Assembly (NCBI GenBank): GCA_902465265.1
Contig: CABQMF010000029.1
Coordinates: 1-24,349, forward strand
DNA from: an uncultured Collinsella sp.
Lineage (GTDB): Bacteria > Actinomycetota > Coriobacteriia > Coriobacteriales > Coriobacteriaceae
DNA length: 24,349 nt
Direction: 5' to 3'
The notes beneath the pieces are model-generated. The model did no database searches. It saw nothing but the letters and a program-made list of their open reading frames with translations, and was not told the DNA's origin. This document shows, piece after piece, positions 14,628-23,346 of the stretch. Made by a program: the position numbers and the translations under genes. Numbering within the stretch: position 1 is the stretch's first letter; each line of letters begins with the position of its first letter.

Positions 14628-15251
14628 ATGGCAAAGAAACCCGATTCGTTCTACTTTGACAACTACGTCGCCTGCGCCGATCTTGCCGTACAGGCTGCCG
14701 AGCTGCTCACCAAGATTTTTGAGAACTTCGATCCCGCGAAGATTCACGATATGCTCGACAAGATGCACGCAATCGAGCATGCGGCAGACAAGAAGCACCA
14801 TGAGCTTGAAGACGCCCTGCTCACGGCCTTTATCACCCCGCTTGAGCGCGAGGACCTGGACCTGATGAGCTGCTCGCTCGACACCGTGCTCGACCGTATC
14901 GAGGGCGTCGTGCAGCGCGTCTACTTCACCAACATCCAGAGCATCCATCCTGATGCCATCGTGATCGCCCACAAGGTGACCGACGCCTGCCGCGCCATGA
15001 AGGACCTGATGGTCGAGCTGCCCAATTACCGCAAGTCCAAGACCCTGCGCGAACTCGTCATCCAGATCAACACGATCGAGTCCGAGGCCGACGAGCTCTA
15101 CATCAACGCTATGCGCAACCTGCATGTCAACGGCAAGGATCCGCTCGAGGTCATCGCTTGGCGTGACGTCTACGCCTTCCTGGAGTACTGCGCTGACTGC
15201 TGTGAGAATGTGGCTGATGTTGTGGATTCGATTGTCATGAAGAACAGTTAA
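14628..15251 (+). CDS. DUF47 PhoU-like Pit accessory protein
   Basis: A 207-aa all-helical cytosolic protein of the DUF47 family (PF01865, TIGR00153), distantly related to PhoU and usually encoded next to pit. In other bacteria such proteins modulate Pit activity. The acidic helix signatures are clear: KMHAIEHAADKKHHELEDAL, the FITPLEREDLDLM segment, and the matching IESEADELY and RDVYAFLEYCADCCENVADV in the second repeat. AAAGGA precedes the ATG. A long inverted repeat (15257-15364) lies directly after the stop and probably ends the pit operon. Confidence 0.92.
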   Translation: MAKKPDSFYFDNYVACADLAVQAAELLTKIFENFDPAKIHDMLDKMHAIEHAADKKHHELEDALLTAFITPLEREDLDLMSCSLDTVLDRIEGVVQRVYFTNIQSIHPDAIVIAHKVTDACRAMKDLMVELPNYRKSKTLRELVIQINTIESEADELYINAMRNLHVNGKDPLEVIAWRDVYAFLEYCADCCENVADVVDSIVMKNS

Positions 15252-15256
15252 TTGGG

Positions 15257-15364
15257 GGTACGTGTCCCGGCGGCGAAGGGCCGGCACCTGTTTGCTTTCT
15301 CACTCCGGCTGCGTGGCAGAGTCGTTCGAAAGTAAACAGGTGCCGGCCCTTCGCCTTACGTACC
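15257..15364. repeat. 108-bp long inverted repeat downstream of the pit operon
   Basis: 15272-15299 pairs with 15328-15355 (28 positions, one G-T pair). Outer arms GGTACGT (15257-15263) and ACGTACC (15358-15364) extend it, with a 28-nt centre. No T tract follows. The arm contains GGCACCTGTTT, close to GGCACCTTT in the repeat at 9901. The 277-bp gap up to the nitroreductase otherwise holds a T-rich stretch with no recognised element. Confidence 0.55.
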
Positions 15365-15528
15365 ACCATTGGGAACTTTGGCTAATAGGCGGAATGCACG
15401 GTGGCTTTGGTTGAAAGCGCCTTTGGCATCAGTCATAACTTTGGGCAGCGCTGAGCGTTTGGCTGGATGTTGCTCTGGGTAACCTTTGGTTATCTTTTAT
15501 TTCGTTATTAAATTGTTGGAGGGCTTGT

Positions 15529-16059
15529 ATGTCGTATATGGATCTGGCTCGGTCTCGGTATTCTTGTCGTTTGTTTGAGGACCGTCCTGTGGAGCAGGCT
15601 GTGGTGGATGCCATTGTTGAAGCTGGGCGGATTGCTCCTTCTGCTTGTAATAATCATCCAACCCGCGTGATGATGCTTGATACTCCGGAGTTGTTGGAAA
15701 AGGCTGCTGCTTGTCAGCCTCGGTTTGCTCGTGATGGGTCTATCTTTGGGGCTCCGCTTATCTTCCTTATCTGCAGCGTTACTGACGATGCTTGGGTGCG
15801 CCCGTATGACCAGATGAACTCCAGTGCCATCAACACCTCGATTGTTTGCGATCAGATGATGATGGAGGCCGAGGAGCAGGGCCTGGGTACGTGCTGGGTG
15901 TGCCATTTTAAGCCCGAGGTGGCCTGTGAGCAGTTCAGCCTGCCCGAGGGCATCTATCCCTATCATATGCTCGTCTGTGGCTATCCTGCCGACCATATCG
16001 CCGATCCCGAGCAGCGCGAGGCCCGCACCATTCCCCTCCCCGACTTCCTCCTCAAGTAG
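15529..16059 (+). CDS. Small nitroreductase-family flavoprotein
   Basis: A 176-aa FMN-dependent oxidoreductase of the nitroreductase family, the compact form. The FMN phosphate-binding N terminus RYSCRLFEDRPV, the APSACNNHPTR loop and the C-terminal EEQGLGTCWVCHF helix are typical. The electron acceptor is unknown. GGAGGG lies five bases ahead of the ATG. Codon use changes within the gene: the first half (to about 15800) is rich in T-ending codons such as TGT, CGT and GTT, while the second half matches the GC-ending style of its neighbours. A clear terminator follows at 16105-16149. Confidence 0.88.
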   Translation: MSYMDLARSRYSCRLFEDRPVEQAVVDAIVEAGRIAPSACNNHPTRVMMLDTPELLEKAAACQPRFARDGSIFGAPLIFLICSVTDDAWVRPYDQMNSSAINTSIVCDQMMMEAEEQGLGTCWVCHFKPEVACEQFSLPEGIYPYHMLVCGYPADHIADPEQREARTIPLPDFLLK

Positions 16060-16104
16060 ATTTTTGGAACATGCCTTAAATCTACCTTTGACCTCTCACC
16101 GGTT

Positions 16105-16149
16105 CGCCGAGTTCTGTGCCCTCAAACGCAGGACTCGGCGTTTTGTTTT
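16105..16149 (+). terminator. Terminator of the nitroreductase gene
   Basis: CGCCGAGTTCTGTG (16105-16118) pairs with CGCAGGACTCGGCG (16127-16140) over 14 positions, with G-U pairs at two of them. The T-rich tail TTTTGTTTT (16141-16149) follows at once. Confidence 0.75.
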
Positions 16150-16168
16150 GCAGGCTGCATACAGCCAC

Positions 16169-16197
16169 AAAAAGGACCCGCAAGCTGCGGGCCCTTT
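16169..16197 (-). terminator. Terminator of the ylm/divIVA unit
   Basis: On the minus strand AAAGGGCCCGCA (16197-16186) pairs with TGCGGGTCCTTT (16182-16171) with one G-U pair and a 3-nt loop; the T run extends to 16169. It lies 26 bases beyond the divIVA stop. Confidence 0.7.
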
Positions 16198-16222
16198 CTA
16201 GGCGCTACATGATAGCTGGATA

Positions 16223-16900
16223 TTAGTCCAGGTCGTCGGCGGCGAAGTTGTCGATCGGTGCGAAGGGATCGGCAACGGGGATAACCGGCTCGGCGACGGG
16301 CAGCGGCTCGGCAGCAGGAACGGTCACAGCCGGAGAAGCGGCGGAACCGACCGGCGTGGAAGCCATGAGATCGGACGGGAAGGAGTTCTGAGCATCGTCC
16401 ATGAAGTGCTGGATGAGCTTGAGGTACTCGGCCTTGAACTCCTCACGGGAAGCCTTAAGACGGTCGATCTCCTCAAGCTCGGCCTGCTTCTCGGTCAGGG
16501 CCTGACGGATGACCTCGCGGGCCTTGGCGTCGGCCTCGTTGCGGATACGGTCAGCGTTCTCGTTGGCGTCGTTGACGATACCCTCGGCGGTCTGCTGGGC
16601 AGCAATCAGGGCAGCGGAAATCTGACGCTCCTGAGCGGAGAAGTCGGGTGCAGGAGCGGCCACAGGGGCGGCGGGAACGGCCTGCGCGGCAGCGTCCTGA
16701 GCCTGAGCAAGCTGGGCCTGCGTATCGGCAAGCTGCTGCTCGGTGGCGGTCAGACGACCCTTAAGATCGACGATCTTGGCGAGCATGGCATCGACCTCAG
16801 AGGACAGGGTCTCCAGGAAGACGTCGACCTCGGCGGGATCGTAGCCGCGCTTGGCCTCAGAGAAGGTCTGAGCCTGAATGTCAGCAGGGGTAATAGCCAT
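16223..16900 (-). CDS. divIVA: DivIVA-domain cell-division/polarity protein
   Basis: A 225-aa coiled-coil protein that binds curved membrane at septa and poles and organises division or growth there. The N-terminal DivIVA domain is clear (ITPADIQAQTFSEAKRGYDP, then AEVDVFLETL). A first coiled coil follows (residues about 33-68), then an Ala/Pro linker (about 73-88), a second long coiled coil (about 90-165, with DANENADRIRNEADAKA) and an acidic Pro/Ala-rich tail. AAAGGAG lies nine bases ahead of the ATG. It is the last gene of the yggS-sepF-yggT-divIVA set; ylmH, often present before divIVA, is missing here. Confidence 0.92.
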   Translation of the reverse strand: MAITPADIQAQTFSEAKRGYDPAEVDVFLETLSSEVDAMLAKIVDLKGRLTATEQQLADTQAQLAQAQDAAAQAVPAAPVAAPAPDFSAQERQISAALIAAQQTAEGIVNDANENADRIRNEADAKAREVIRQALTEKQAELEEIDRLKASREEFKAEYLKLIQHFMDDAQNSFPSDLMASTPVGSAASPAVTVPAAEPLPVAEPVIPVADPFAPIDNFAADDLD

Positions 16901-16962
16901 AACAAGTTCTCCTTTATCTTCGCCTTGGCGCCGTGCGCCCGACGTGAGTTACTAAGCCAGTT

Positions 16963-17244
16963 TTATATGAGTATACCTATAAGAAGTTGCAGAACCAGCT
17001 TCTGCACCAACTGCAACGCAATAATCGCAACGACCGGTGAAAAATCGACGCCGCCCATGGGCGGGATAAACCGGCGGAACAAATTGAGCCACGGGCCGCA
17101 CACGCTATCGAGAACAGCGGCGATATCCTGTAGCAATCCACCCTGTTTCATAGGGATCCACGTCATAAGGCAGTAGACAACGATGAGCGTGGAGTAGAAG
17201 TTGAACAGCGTATTGACCAGCTGGACAATGGTGTAGATGTTGAT
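16963..17244 (-). CDS. yggT: YggT-family membrane protein with a non-canonical start
   Basis: A small two-helix membrane protein of the YggT/YlmG family, linked to division and to osmotic or nucleoid phenotypes in other organisms. Only one normal start exists, ATG at 17166, giving 67 aa that lack the first helix. The same frame continues upstream with NIYTIVQLVNTLFNFYSTLI before CLMTWIP, the usual first helix of the family. No ATG, GTG or TTG occurs between 17166 and the in-frame sepF stop at 17266. GAGGAG (17256-17251) lies six bases ahead of an ATC at 17244, which gives 93 aa, the normal length; ATT at 17250 is the alternative. Confidence 0.75.
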   Translation of the reverse strand: MNIYTIVQLVNTLFNFYSTLIVVYCLMTWIPMKQGGLLQDIAAVLDSVCGPWLNLFRRFIPPMGGVDFSPVVAIIALQLVQKLVLQLLIGILI

Positions 17245-17265
17245 GAGAATCTCCTCGTCTTGTTT

Positions 17266-17991
17266 TTACTTAAGGTAGCCGTCGGCACGGAGCTTCTTGA
17301 GGTCCGAATCCTTGACCTCGCAACCGGCGGGCAGCACCATAAACACGCGATCGCCAACCTCTTTGACGGTGGCACCCAGGCCGCAGGCAAAGCCGTAAGA
17401 GAAGTCCAGGACGCGCTTGGCGACCTCGGTACGAACGCCCACAAAAATCAGCGCGACAGGCTGCTTGGTGCGCACGCGGCGCACGACGGTCTCCACGTCG
17501 TCATAGCTCTCGGGGCGCAGGACATAAGCCGGCAGCTGCGGCGTAGCATTGATGATGTTACTCGCATACGCCGAGGCATCGCTCGGTGAGGGAGCGGGTG
17601 CGGGGGCAGCAGCGCGGGCACGCGTGCTCTCGGCGTAGCTCGACGGCGTGTCGTAGGCACCGGGACGATAACCGCCCGCAACCGTCTCCTGCGAGCGCGA
17701 TGGCGGGTTGTAGGTCGTAGCATGGCGAGAATCGTCGCCGACCAGCTGACCGGAGCGTGTGTACACGGCCACCGACTCGGCCTCGCCGCGGCGTGTCTGA
17801 CCCAACAGGCCGTTGCTCGGCTCATCCTGGGTGTAGAAGCCCTCGCCCGAGGCACCGCTGTAACCGTTGTTCTGGTAGCCGTCGTCATAGCCATCATCGT
17901 AGCCGTAGTCGTCGTCCTGACCATAACCCTGGTCGTAACCCTGCTGGCCGCCCAGGTGCATCTTATTTTTAATCTCGTCAAGGAAGCCCAT
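17266..17991 (-). CDS. sepF: SepF cell-division protein
   Basis: A 241-aa membrane anchor for FtsZ. The N-terminal MGFLDEIKNKM is the amphipathic membrane-binding helix. A long disordered linker follows, rich in Gly, Tyr and Asp (DDDYGYDDGYDDGY near residues 25-40), then an Ala/Pro part. The conserved SepF dimer domain (about 150-240) reads YDDVETVVRRVRTKQPVAL, then VLDFSYGFACGLGATVKEV and VFMVLPAGCEV. The linker is longer than in B. subtilis SepF (about 150 aa in all). The ATG at 17991 follows GAGAGG; an upstream in-frame ATG would extend into the gap without a binding site. The next gene, yggT, begins about 20 bases after the stop. Confidence 0.95.
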   Translation of the reverse strand: MGFLDEIKNKMHLGGQQGYDQGYGQDDDYGYDDGYDDGYQNNGYSGASGEGFYTQDEPSNGLLGQTRRGEAESVAVYTRSGQLVGDDSRHATTYNPPSRSQETVAGGYRPGAYDTPSSYAESTRARAAAPAPAPSPSDASAYASNIINATPQLPAYVLRPESYDDVETVVRRVRTKQPVALIFVGVRTEVAKRVLDFSYGFACGLGATVKEVGDRVFMVLPAGCEVKDSDLKKLRADGYLK

Positions 17992-18051
17992 GGTTGTGTC
18001 CTCTCGCGGTTTAGTGCAGGCGCTCTGATAATCAGTGCGCACTTCAGAGCC

Positions 18052-18789
18052 TTATTTTACTGCAAACTCCGGGCTAAATACTACCCTGCCCAGGCGAACG
18101 AGCGTAGAGCCTTCCTCAAGGGCAGGCTCAAAGTCCTCGCTCATGCCGCAGGAAAGTTCGGGCAGGCTCAGATCGGAGTGCGTCGCCTCAAGCTCATCCC
18201 TTAGCTCGCGGAGTCCGGCAAAAGTGCGGCGCGCCACATCCTTATTCCCCCGGGGTGCCATAGTCATAAGGCCCTGCACACAAATTCCCTCAAGCTCCGC
18301 AAGCTCACTTGCGGCGTCTCGGACCTCGTCGGGCGAAAAGCCGCCCTTGGACTCCTCGCCGCTCACATTGACCTCGAGCAGCACGCGCTGGGGGCCGGAG
18401 AGCTCGCCCGCCTCAATCTTGCGAACCGCACGGCTCGAGATAGCCTGAGCCAAATGCAGCGAGCTTACCGAATGAATCAGCTCGGCCGAGCCCAGAACCG
18501 CATTGATCTTGTTGGTCTGCAGGTTGCCGATCATATCGAAGCGTACCTCGGGTAGCTCCGGATGCTCCGCGAGGCCCGCAAGCTTGCGAACGAGCTCCTG
18601 CGGGCGGTTCTCGGCAAAATGGCGATACCCCGCCTGAATAGCGGCAACGGTCTCATCGACGCCAACAGTCTTGGAGACGGCAATCAGGCGCGCGGCATCG
18701 TGGGGACGGCCCGCGCGATCGAGTGCCGCAAAAAAACGCTCCAGAATCTGCTCGCGGCGAGCGCGCATCAAGTCCAAATAGTTATCCAT
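18052..18789 (-). CDS. yggS: YggS/PLPBP-family pyridoxal-phosphate homeostasis protein
   Basis: A 245-aa single-domain TIM-barrel protein that binds PLP and affects vitamin B6 and amino-acid balance; it has no known catalytic reaction. The PLP lysine lies in LIAVSKTV; HFAENRPQELV, FDMIGNLQTNK, EESKGGFSPDE, QGLMTMAP and LSCGMSEDFEPAL follow in the family order. The start at 18789 has GGAGG nine bases upstream; the frame runs 28 codons further back through a hairpin, which I reject. It is ylmE of the ylm cluster and precedes sepF by 60 bases. Confidence 0.94.
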   Translation of the reverse strand: MDNYLDLMRARREQILERFFAALDRAGRPHDAARLIAVSKTVGVDETVAAIQAGYRHFAENRPQELVRKLAGLAEHPELPEVRFDMIGNLQTNKINAVLGSAELIHSVSSLHLAQAISSRAVRKIEAGELSGPQRVLLEVNVSGEESKGGFSPDEVRDAASELAELEGICVQGLMTMAPRGNKDVARRTFAGLRELRDELEATHSDLSLPELSCGMSEDFEPALEEGSTLVRLGRVVFSPEFAVK

Positions 18790-18839
18790 TGCCAATCGCC
18801 TCCGCTGACAGCCAAACAAGTAGTCCCATGCTAACGCAA

Positions 18840-18871
18840 GAGCGCGGCCTCGCATGTGCAAGGCCGCGCTC
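18840..18871 (-). terminator. Hairpin between phoU and yggS
   Basis: GAGCGCGGCCT (18840-18850) and AGGCCGCGCTC (18861-18871) form a perfect 11-bp stem around a 10-nt loop. On the minus strand TTGCGTTA follows, a weak T tract. It may end most pst-phoU transcripts while letting some read into yggS-sepF. Confidence 0.5.
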
Positions 18872-18909
18872 ACTTAGGTATTTACAATCTTTCGACGAAC
18901 GGGGCCACC

Positions 18910-19767
18910 CTACTCCTCATCATCCTCGGTGTCGTCCTCGTCCTCGAGGTGCTCGAGCAGGTAGCGAAGACCCTCGCTCACCTCGTTAGCGGGCACTTTG
19001 GCAACATAGCGTGCATCGACGGCAGGCCTCATGATGACACCCTCGCCCGAAGGCACGCGCATGCTCTCGAGCTCGTCCTCATCTGTGCGGGCGATATCGC
19101 CGGCGTTCATGCGCTGTCCGGTCAAAAGGAAGGTCAGACGGCAGGCGGCATCGATGGAAATCGAGGCGATACGATCGAGGTAGCGCGAAACCATAATGGC
19201 GCGGCGCAGATCGTCATAGTTGCTGTCGTCGTCCATAAAATCGCCCGTGTCCATGCGGTTAAAGGTGCGGAAGAACTTCTCGTACGCCGCATGCACCGGC
19301 TCGTCCTCGACGGCCAGGTTGCAGATGATGGAAATGTCGTTGGTGACGAGCGCAGAAAGTGACGAACCCAGCACCTGATAGACGGCCTCGGCCTCGGCTT
19401 CAACCAAGGTCACAAGCTCCTGAGGCAGCGAGATGTCGGCCTTAACCATGTGACGCGTGGCGCGGCAGATCTGGCGAACCTTATCGGTCATGCGCTGCAG
19501 GTTAAAGTCGACGTAGATGATTGTCTGCAGCAAGCGGAAGTCGGAGGCGACCGGCGACTGCGTAGCGATCAGGTTGTAGCACACGGCCTCCAAGTTGGCG
19601 CAACGGGCGTCAATCGAAAGCGTGCGCTTCTTGGTCTTGGTGGCGAGTTTGCGGTCATCGGTCGCGTAGGCCTTCACGGCGTCGTGAAGCGCCAGGTCAA
19701 CAGCCTCGTAGATGCTCAGCATCTCGTGACGGGCCTCGATGAGCTGACGGGAAAACAGTTTGCGCAT
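18910..19767 (-). CDS. phoU: PhoU phosphate-signalling regulator
   Basis: A 285-aa helical cytosolic protein with two PhoU repeats; it links the Pst transporter to PhoR-type kinases and dampens the phosphate response. Repeat signatures include DARCANLEAVCYNLIATQSPV with VDFNLQRMTDKVRQI, and MVSRYLDRIASISIDAACRL in the second half. It is longer than the usual 215-240 aa because of about 60 extra C-terminal residues, ending in a very acidic EDEDDTEDDEE. GGAG lies six bases ahead of the ATG. It is the last gene of the pst operon, 92 bases after pstB. Confidence 0.95.
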   Translation of the reverse strand: MRKLFSRQLIEARHEMLSIYEAVDLALHDAVKAYATDDRKLATKTKKRTLSIDARCANLEAVCYNLIATQSPVASDFRLLQTIIYVDFNLQRMTDKVRQICRATRHMVKADISLPQELVTLVEAEAEAVYQVLGSSLSALVTNDISIICNLAVEDEPVHAAYEKFFRTFNRMDTGDFMDDDSNYDDLRRAIMVSRYLDRIASISIDAACRLTFLLTGQRMNAGDIARTDEDELESMRVPSGEGVIMRPAVDARYVAKVPANEVSEGLRYLLEHLEDEDDTEDDEE

Positions 19768-19821
19768 GGTTCACTCCAATCAGTTGGGTGCGGTCATGCC
19801 GCCCGCACAGTGAATACGCAC

Positions 19822-19859
19822 CGGACCAGGTCCGATCGGTTTGGGACTAGTCGCACCGA

Positions 19860-19860
<1 letters not shown>
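19822..19860 (-). promoter_or_regulatory. Palindromes in the pstB-phoU gap
   Basis: CGGACCAGGTCCG (19822-19834) is a perfect palindrome around one base, and ATCGGT (19835-19840) pairs with ACCGAT (19855-19860), touching the pstB stop. A hairpin here could set the pstB-to-phoU expression ratio or protect the upstream mRNA. Confidence 0.35.
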
Positions 19861-20663
<803 letters not shown>

Positions 20664-20675
20664 GGGACTCCTTAA

Positions 20676-21581
20676 CTAGCGGCGTTTGCGCGACAGATAA
20701 CGCGCAAACAGGTTGAAGGCCAGAATAATCGCCATCAGCAAAAGCGCGGTGCCATAGGCTGCGTTCATGTTGATGCCGTCGTTGGCAAGCAGGTACAGGT
20801 GGACCGTCATGGGGCGGCCGGAATCGAGCGGCGAAATAGGCAGATTGATGGCCTGACCCATGGTGTAGAGCACCACGGCAGTCTCGCCGATGGCGCGGCC
20901 GATGGCAAGGACGATGCCGGTGGCGATGCGACCAAAAGCCGAAGGAAGCACGATCTTGGAGACGACCTGCCACTTGGTGGCGCCCAGGCCATATGCGCCC
21001 CAACGGATATAGCGCGGAACGGCGCGGATTGCCTCCTCGGTGGTGCGCATGACGATGGGCAGCATCAGAAGTGCCAGCGCCAGGGCGGCCGAGACCATCG
21101 AAAGGCCCAGACCCATAGCCTCGACAAACAAGGCGTAGCCAAAGAGGCCCATAACGATGGAGGGTACCGAGGCCAGGGCATCGGCAGCATAGCGAATGAT
21201 GTCGACAATCTTGCCCTGCTTGGCGTATTCGGCCAGATAGACCGCAGCCAGGACGGCAACCGGCGTGCAGATGAGCATGGCGAGCGCCGTCACGTAGACG
21301 GTCGAGACGATCGTGGGCCAAATGCCGCCTTCGGCGTTGACGCCCTGCGGCCAGCCGAAGATAAAGTCGAGCGAGATATGCGGCAGGCCGTTGATGACCA
21401 CGTAGGCGATGATGGCGATCAGCACCAGCGTGGTTATATAGGCCGCGGCGCGAAACACGCCGAGCATAATTTTGTTGGACAGGTCCTTATTGATACGGCC
21501 CTTCTTGCCATGGGAAAGGGCACGCTTGATGCGCTCGCGCGAGGAGGTCGTATCGACCATCGTGTCAACGGAATCGGACAT
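20676..21581 (-). CDS. pstA: Phosphate ABC transporter permease PstA
   Basis: A 301-aa inner-membrane permease with about six transmembrane helices after a 35-residue polar N terminus. The PstA pattern SLDFIFGWPQG near residue 75 and the EAA-loop region YGLGATKWQVVSKIVLPSA, which contacts PstB, are present. It pairs with PstC to form the phosphate channel. It starts three bases after the pstC stop, with AGAGGGGG inside the pstC end as its binding site, so the two are probably translationally coupled. Confidence 0.96.
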   Translation of the reverse strand: MSDSVDTMVDTTSSRERIKRALSHGKKGRINKDLSNKIMLGVFRAAAYITTLVLIAIIAYVVINGLPHISLDFIFGWPQGVNAEGGIWPTIVSTVYVTALAMLICTPVAVLAAVYLAEYAKQGKIVDIIRYAADALASVPSIVMGLFGYALFVEAMGLGLSMVSAALALALLMLPIVMRTTEEAIRAVPRYIRWGAYGLGATKWQVVSKIVLPSAFGRIATGIVLAIGRAIGETAVVLYTMGQAINLPISPLDSGRPMTVHLYLLANDGINMNAAYGTALLLMAIILAFNLFARYLSRKRR

Positions 21582-21584
21582 AGC

Positions 21585-22508
21585 CTACCCCCTCTTCTTG
21601 GAAATCAGGCGGACGATACCCACCAGTGCAGCGGAGATGATAAACAGGACAACGCCCATGCCAAACAGAGCCGAGCGGTGCAGGCCCGAGGAATAACTCA
21701 TGTCGAGCGCGATCTGACTCGTGAGCGTCGAGATGGGGCTCGAGATGCTATCCGGAATGACCGGGGCGTTGCCCACGACCATCAGCACGGCCATGGTCTC
21801 GCCGATAGCGCGACCCATGCCCAGCACGATGGCGTCCACGATACCCAGCTTGGCTGCGGGCAGCACGACCTTATAGATGGTCTGCCACTTGGTGGCACCC
21901 ATGGCATAGGATGCCTCGCGAATGCCCATGGGGATGGAGTTGAGGGCATCGATGGTGAGCGTCGTGATGGTGGGGACGATCATGATGGCAAGCACGAACC
22001 ACGCCGTCAGCGCGCCAAAGCCAAGACCGCCGGTCAGCTGCGCGATAAACGGGCGGATGATGATCATGCCAAAGAAACCGTAGATGATGGAGGGAATACC
22101 CGCCAGCAGGTCGACGGCAGGGCTGATGAGCTTGCGCACGCGCTTGCTGGCGATCTCGACCAGATACACGGCCGTACCCACACCCAGGGGCACGCCCATG
22201 GCGAGCGCACCGACCGTCACCAGGCCAGAGCCCGCCAGCAGCGACATAATGCCGTAGTGACCCTCAGAGGGCGCCCACGTAAAGCTAAAGAAGTCCGCCA
22301 GGCCAATGTCGGTAAAGACGGGCAGGGCCGAGTACGTGGTAAAGACAAAAATTAGGATGACGGTGACGACCGCCAAGAACGCGCAGGCAAAGAAGATCCA
22401 CTGCAGCGCTTTCTCCTTGAGATAGGTGCTGCGCGACACCAACGCCAACTCACGCTTTTTGGGCGCCTGGGGCTCCTGCTCAATCTGGGGGGTTTCCTGT
22501 GCTTCCAC
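21585..22508 (-). CDS. pstC: Phosphate ABC transporter permease PstC
   Basis: A 307-aa permease with six predicted helices. PstC features are FFSFTWAPSEGHYGIMSLLAG, LLAGIPSIIYGFFG and the EAA loop YAMGATKWQTIYKVVLPAA. Two GTG starts are possible. The one at 22508 has GGGGGGTGA eight bases upstream, the best spacing, and begins one base after the pstS stop. The one at 22517 adds three residues and would overlap pstS by eight bases, but its site is too close. I prefer 22508. Confidence 0.95.
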   Translation of the reverse strand: MEAQETPQIEQEPQAPKKRELALVSRSTYLKEKALQWIFFACAFLAVVTVILIFVFTTYSALPVFTDIGLADFFSFTWAPSEGHYGIMSLLAGSGLVTVGALAMGVPLGVGTAVYLVEIASKRVRKLISPAVDLLAGIPSIIYGFFGMIIIRPFIAQLTGGLGFGALTAWFVLAIMIVPTITTLTIDALNSIPMGIREASYAMGATKWQTIYKVVLPAAKLGIVDAIVLGMGRAIGETMAVLMVVGNAPVIPDSISSPISTLTSQIALDMSYSSGLHRSALFGMGVVLFIISAALVGIVRLISKKRG

Positions 22509-22509
22509 G

Positions 22510-23346
22510 CTACTCACCCCCCTTTCCGTCGTTGGTGACGGGAATAAAGCCCGCCTCGCGAATCTGCTTGTCCATCTTTTCGGACGTCACGTAGTCGATG
22601 TAGTCCTGCGCCTGCTGCGAAGGCGTACCCTTCACAAAGAAGTAAAGGTCACGCGAGATAGGGTAGCCGCCACTTGCGACTGTCTTCTCGGATGCCTCGA
22701 CATGGTTGACCGAAACGGCCTTAACCGAGGTCTTGGCGTTGAGGCTCTCGACAAAACCCAGCGAGATGTAGCCAATGGCGCCACGCGAGCGGGACACGAC
22801 ATCGCGTACCTGGCCCGTGCCCGAAAGAACAGCCGAGCGGCGATCGAATGGCGTGCCGTCCATCACGATAGTGCGGAAGGCCTCGCGCGTACCGGACGCC
22901 TCGTCGCGGTTGATAGCCTGAATCTTCAGGTCCTCGCCACCAACCTCTTTCCAGTTGGTAATCTTGCCGGCGTAAATATCGCGGAGCTGCTCGGTCGAGA
23001 GATTGTCGACCGGGTTGTCGTCGTTCACGATGACTGCGATGCCGTCGTGTGCGATAACGATAGGCGTCAGGCCCAGGTCTTGCTCATCGGCGTTGAGGCC
23101 ACGAGAGGAGCTGGCAATATCGGCGGTGCCGGCGCTAACAGCTTCAATGCCAGCAGATGAGCCCAGACCAGAAACCAGCACATCGGTGCCGGTCTCCTCT
23201 TTAAAGCCCTCGGCGGCAATCTCGGCAATGGGAAGGCAGGTGGTCGAGCCGGCCACGGTAATAGAAGACGTAGAAGATCCCGAGGAGCAGGCGCACAGCG
23301 TGAGCGCGAGCACTGCTGCACTCAGGACCGATGCGATCTTTCTCAT
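22510..23346 (-). CDS. pstS: Phosphate-binding lipoprotein PstS
   Basis: A 278-aa solute-binding protein that captures phosphate outside the membrane for PstCAB. The N terminus is a lipoprotein signal (MRKIASVLSAAVLALTL, then CAC) with lipobox LCAC and Cys20 as the likely acylated residue. The ligand loops VAGSTTCLPI and ASSSRGLNADE, the NRDEASGTREAF segment and GAIGYISLGFV are typical. The ATG overlaps the pgeF stop as ATGA and has no strong Shine-Dalgarno, so translation likely depends on ribosomes finishing pgeF. It is short compared with E. coli PstS (346 aa) but normal for Gram-positives. Confidence 0.96.
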   Translation of the reverse strand: MRKIASVLSAAVLALTLCACSSGSSTSSITVAGSTTCLPIAEIAAEGFKEETGTDVLVSGLGSSAGIEAVSAGTADIASSSRGLNADEQDLGLTPIVIAHDGIAVIVNDDNPVDNLSTEQLRDIYAGKITNWKEVGGEDLKIQAINRDEASGTREAFRTIVMDGTPFDRRSAVLSGTGQVRDVVSRSRGAIGYISLGFVESLNAKTSVKAVSVNHVEASEKTVASGGYPISRDLYFFVKGTPSQQAQDYIDYVTSEKMDKQIREAGFIPVTNDGKGGE

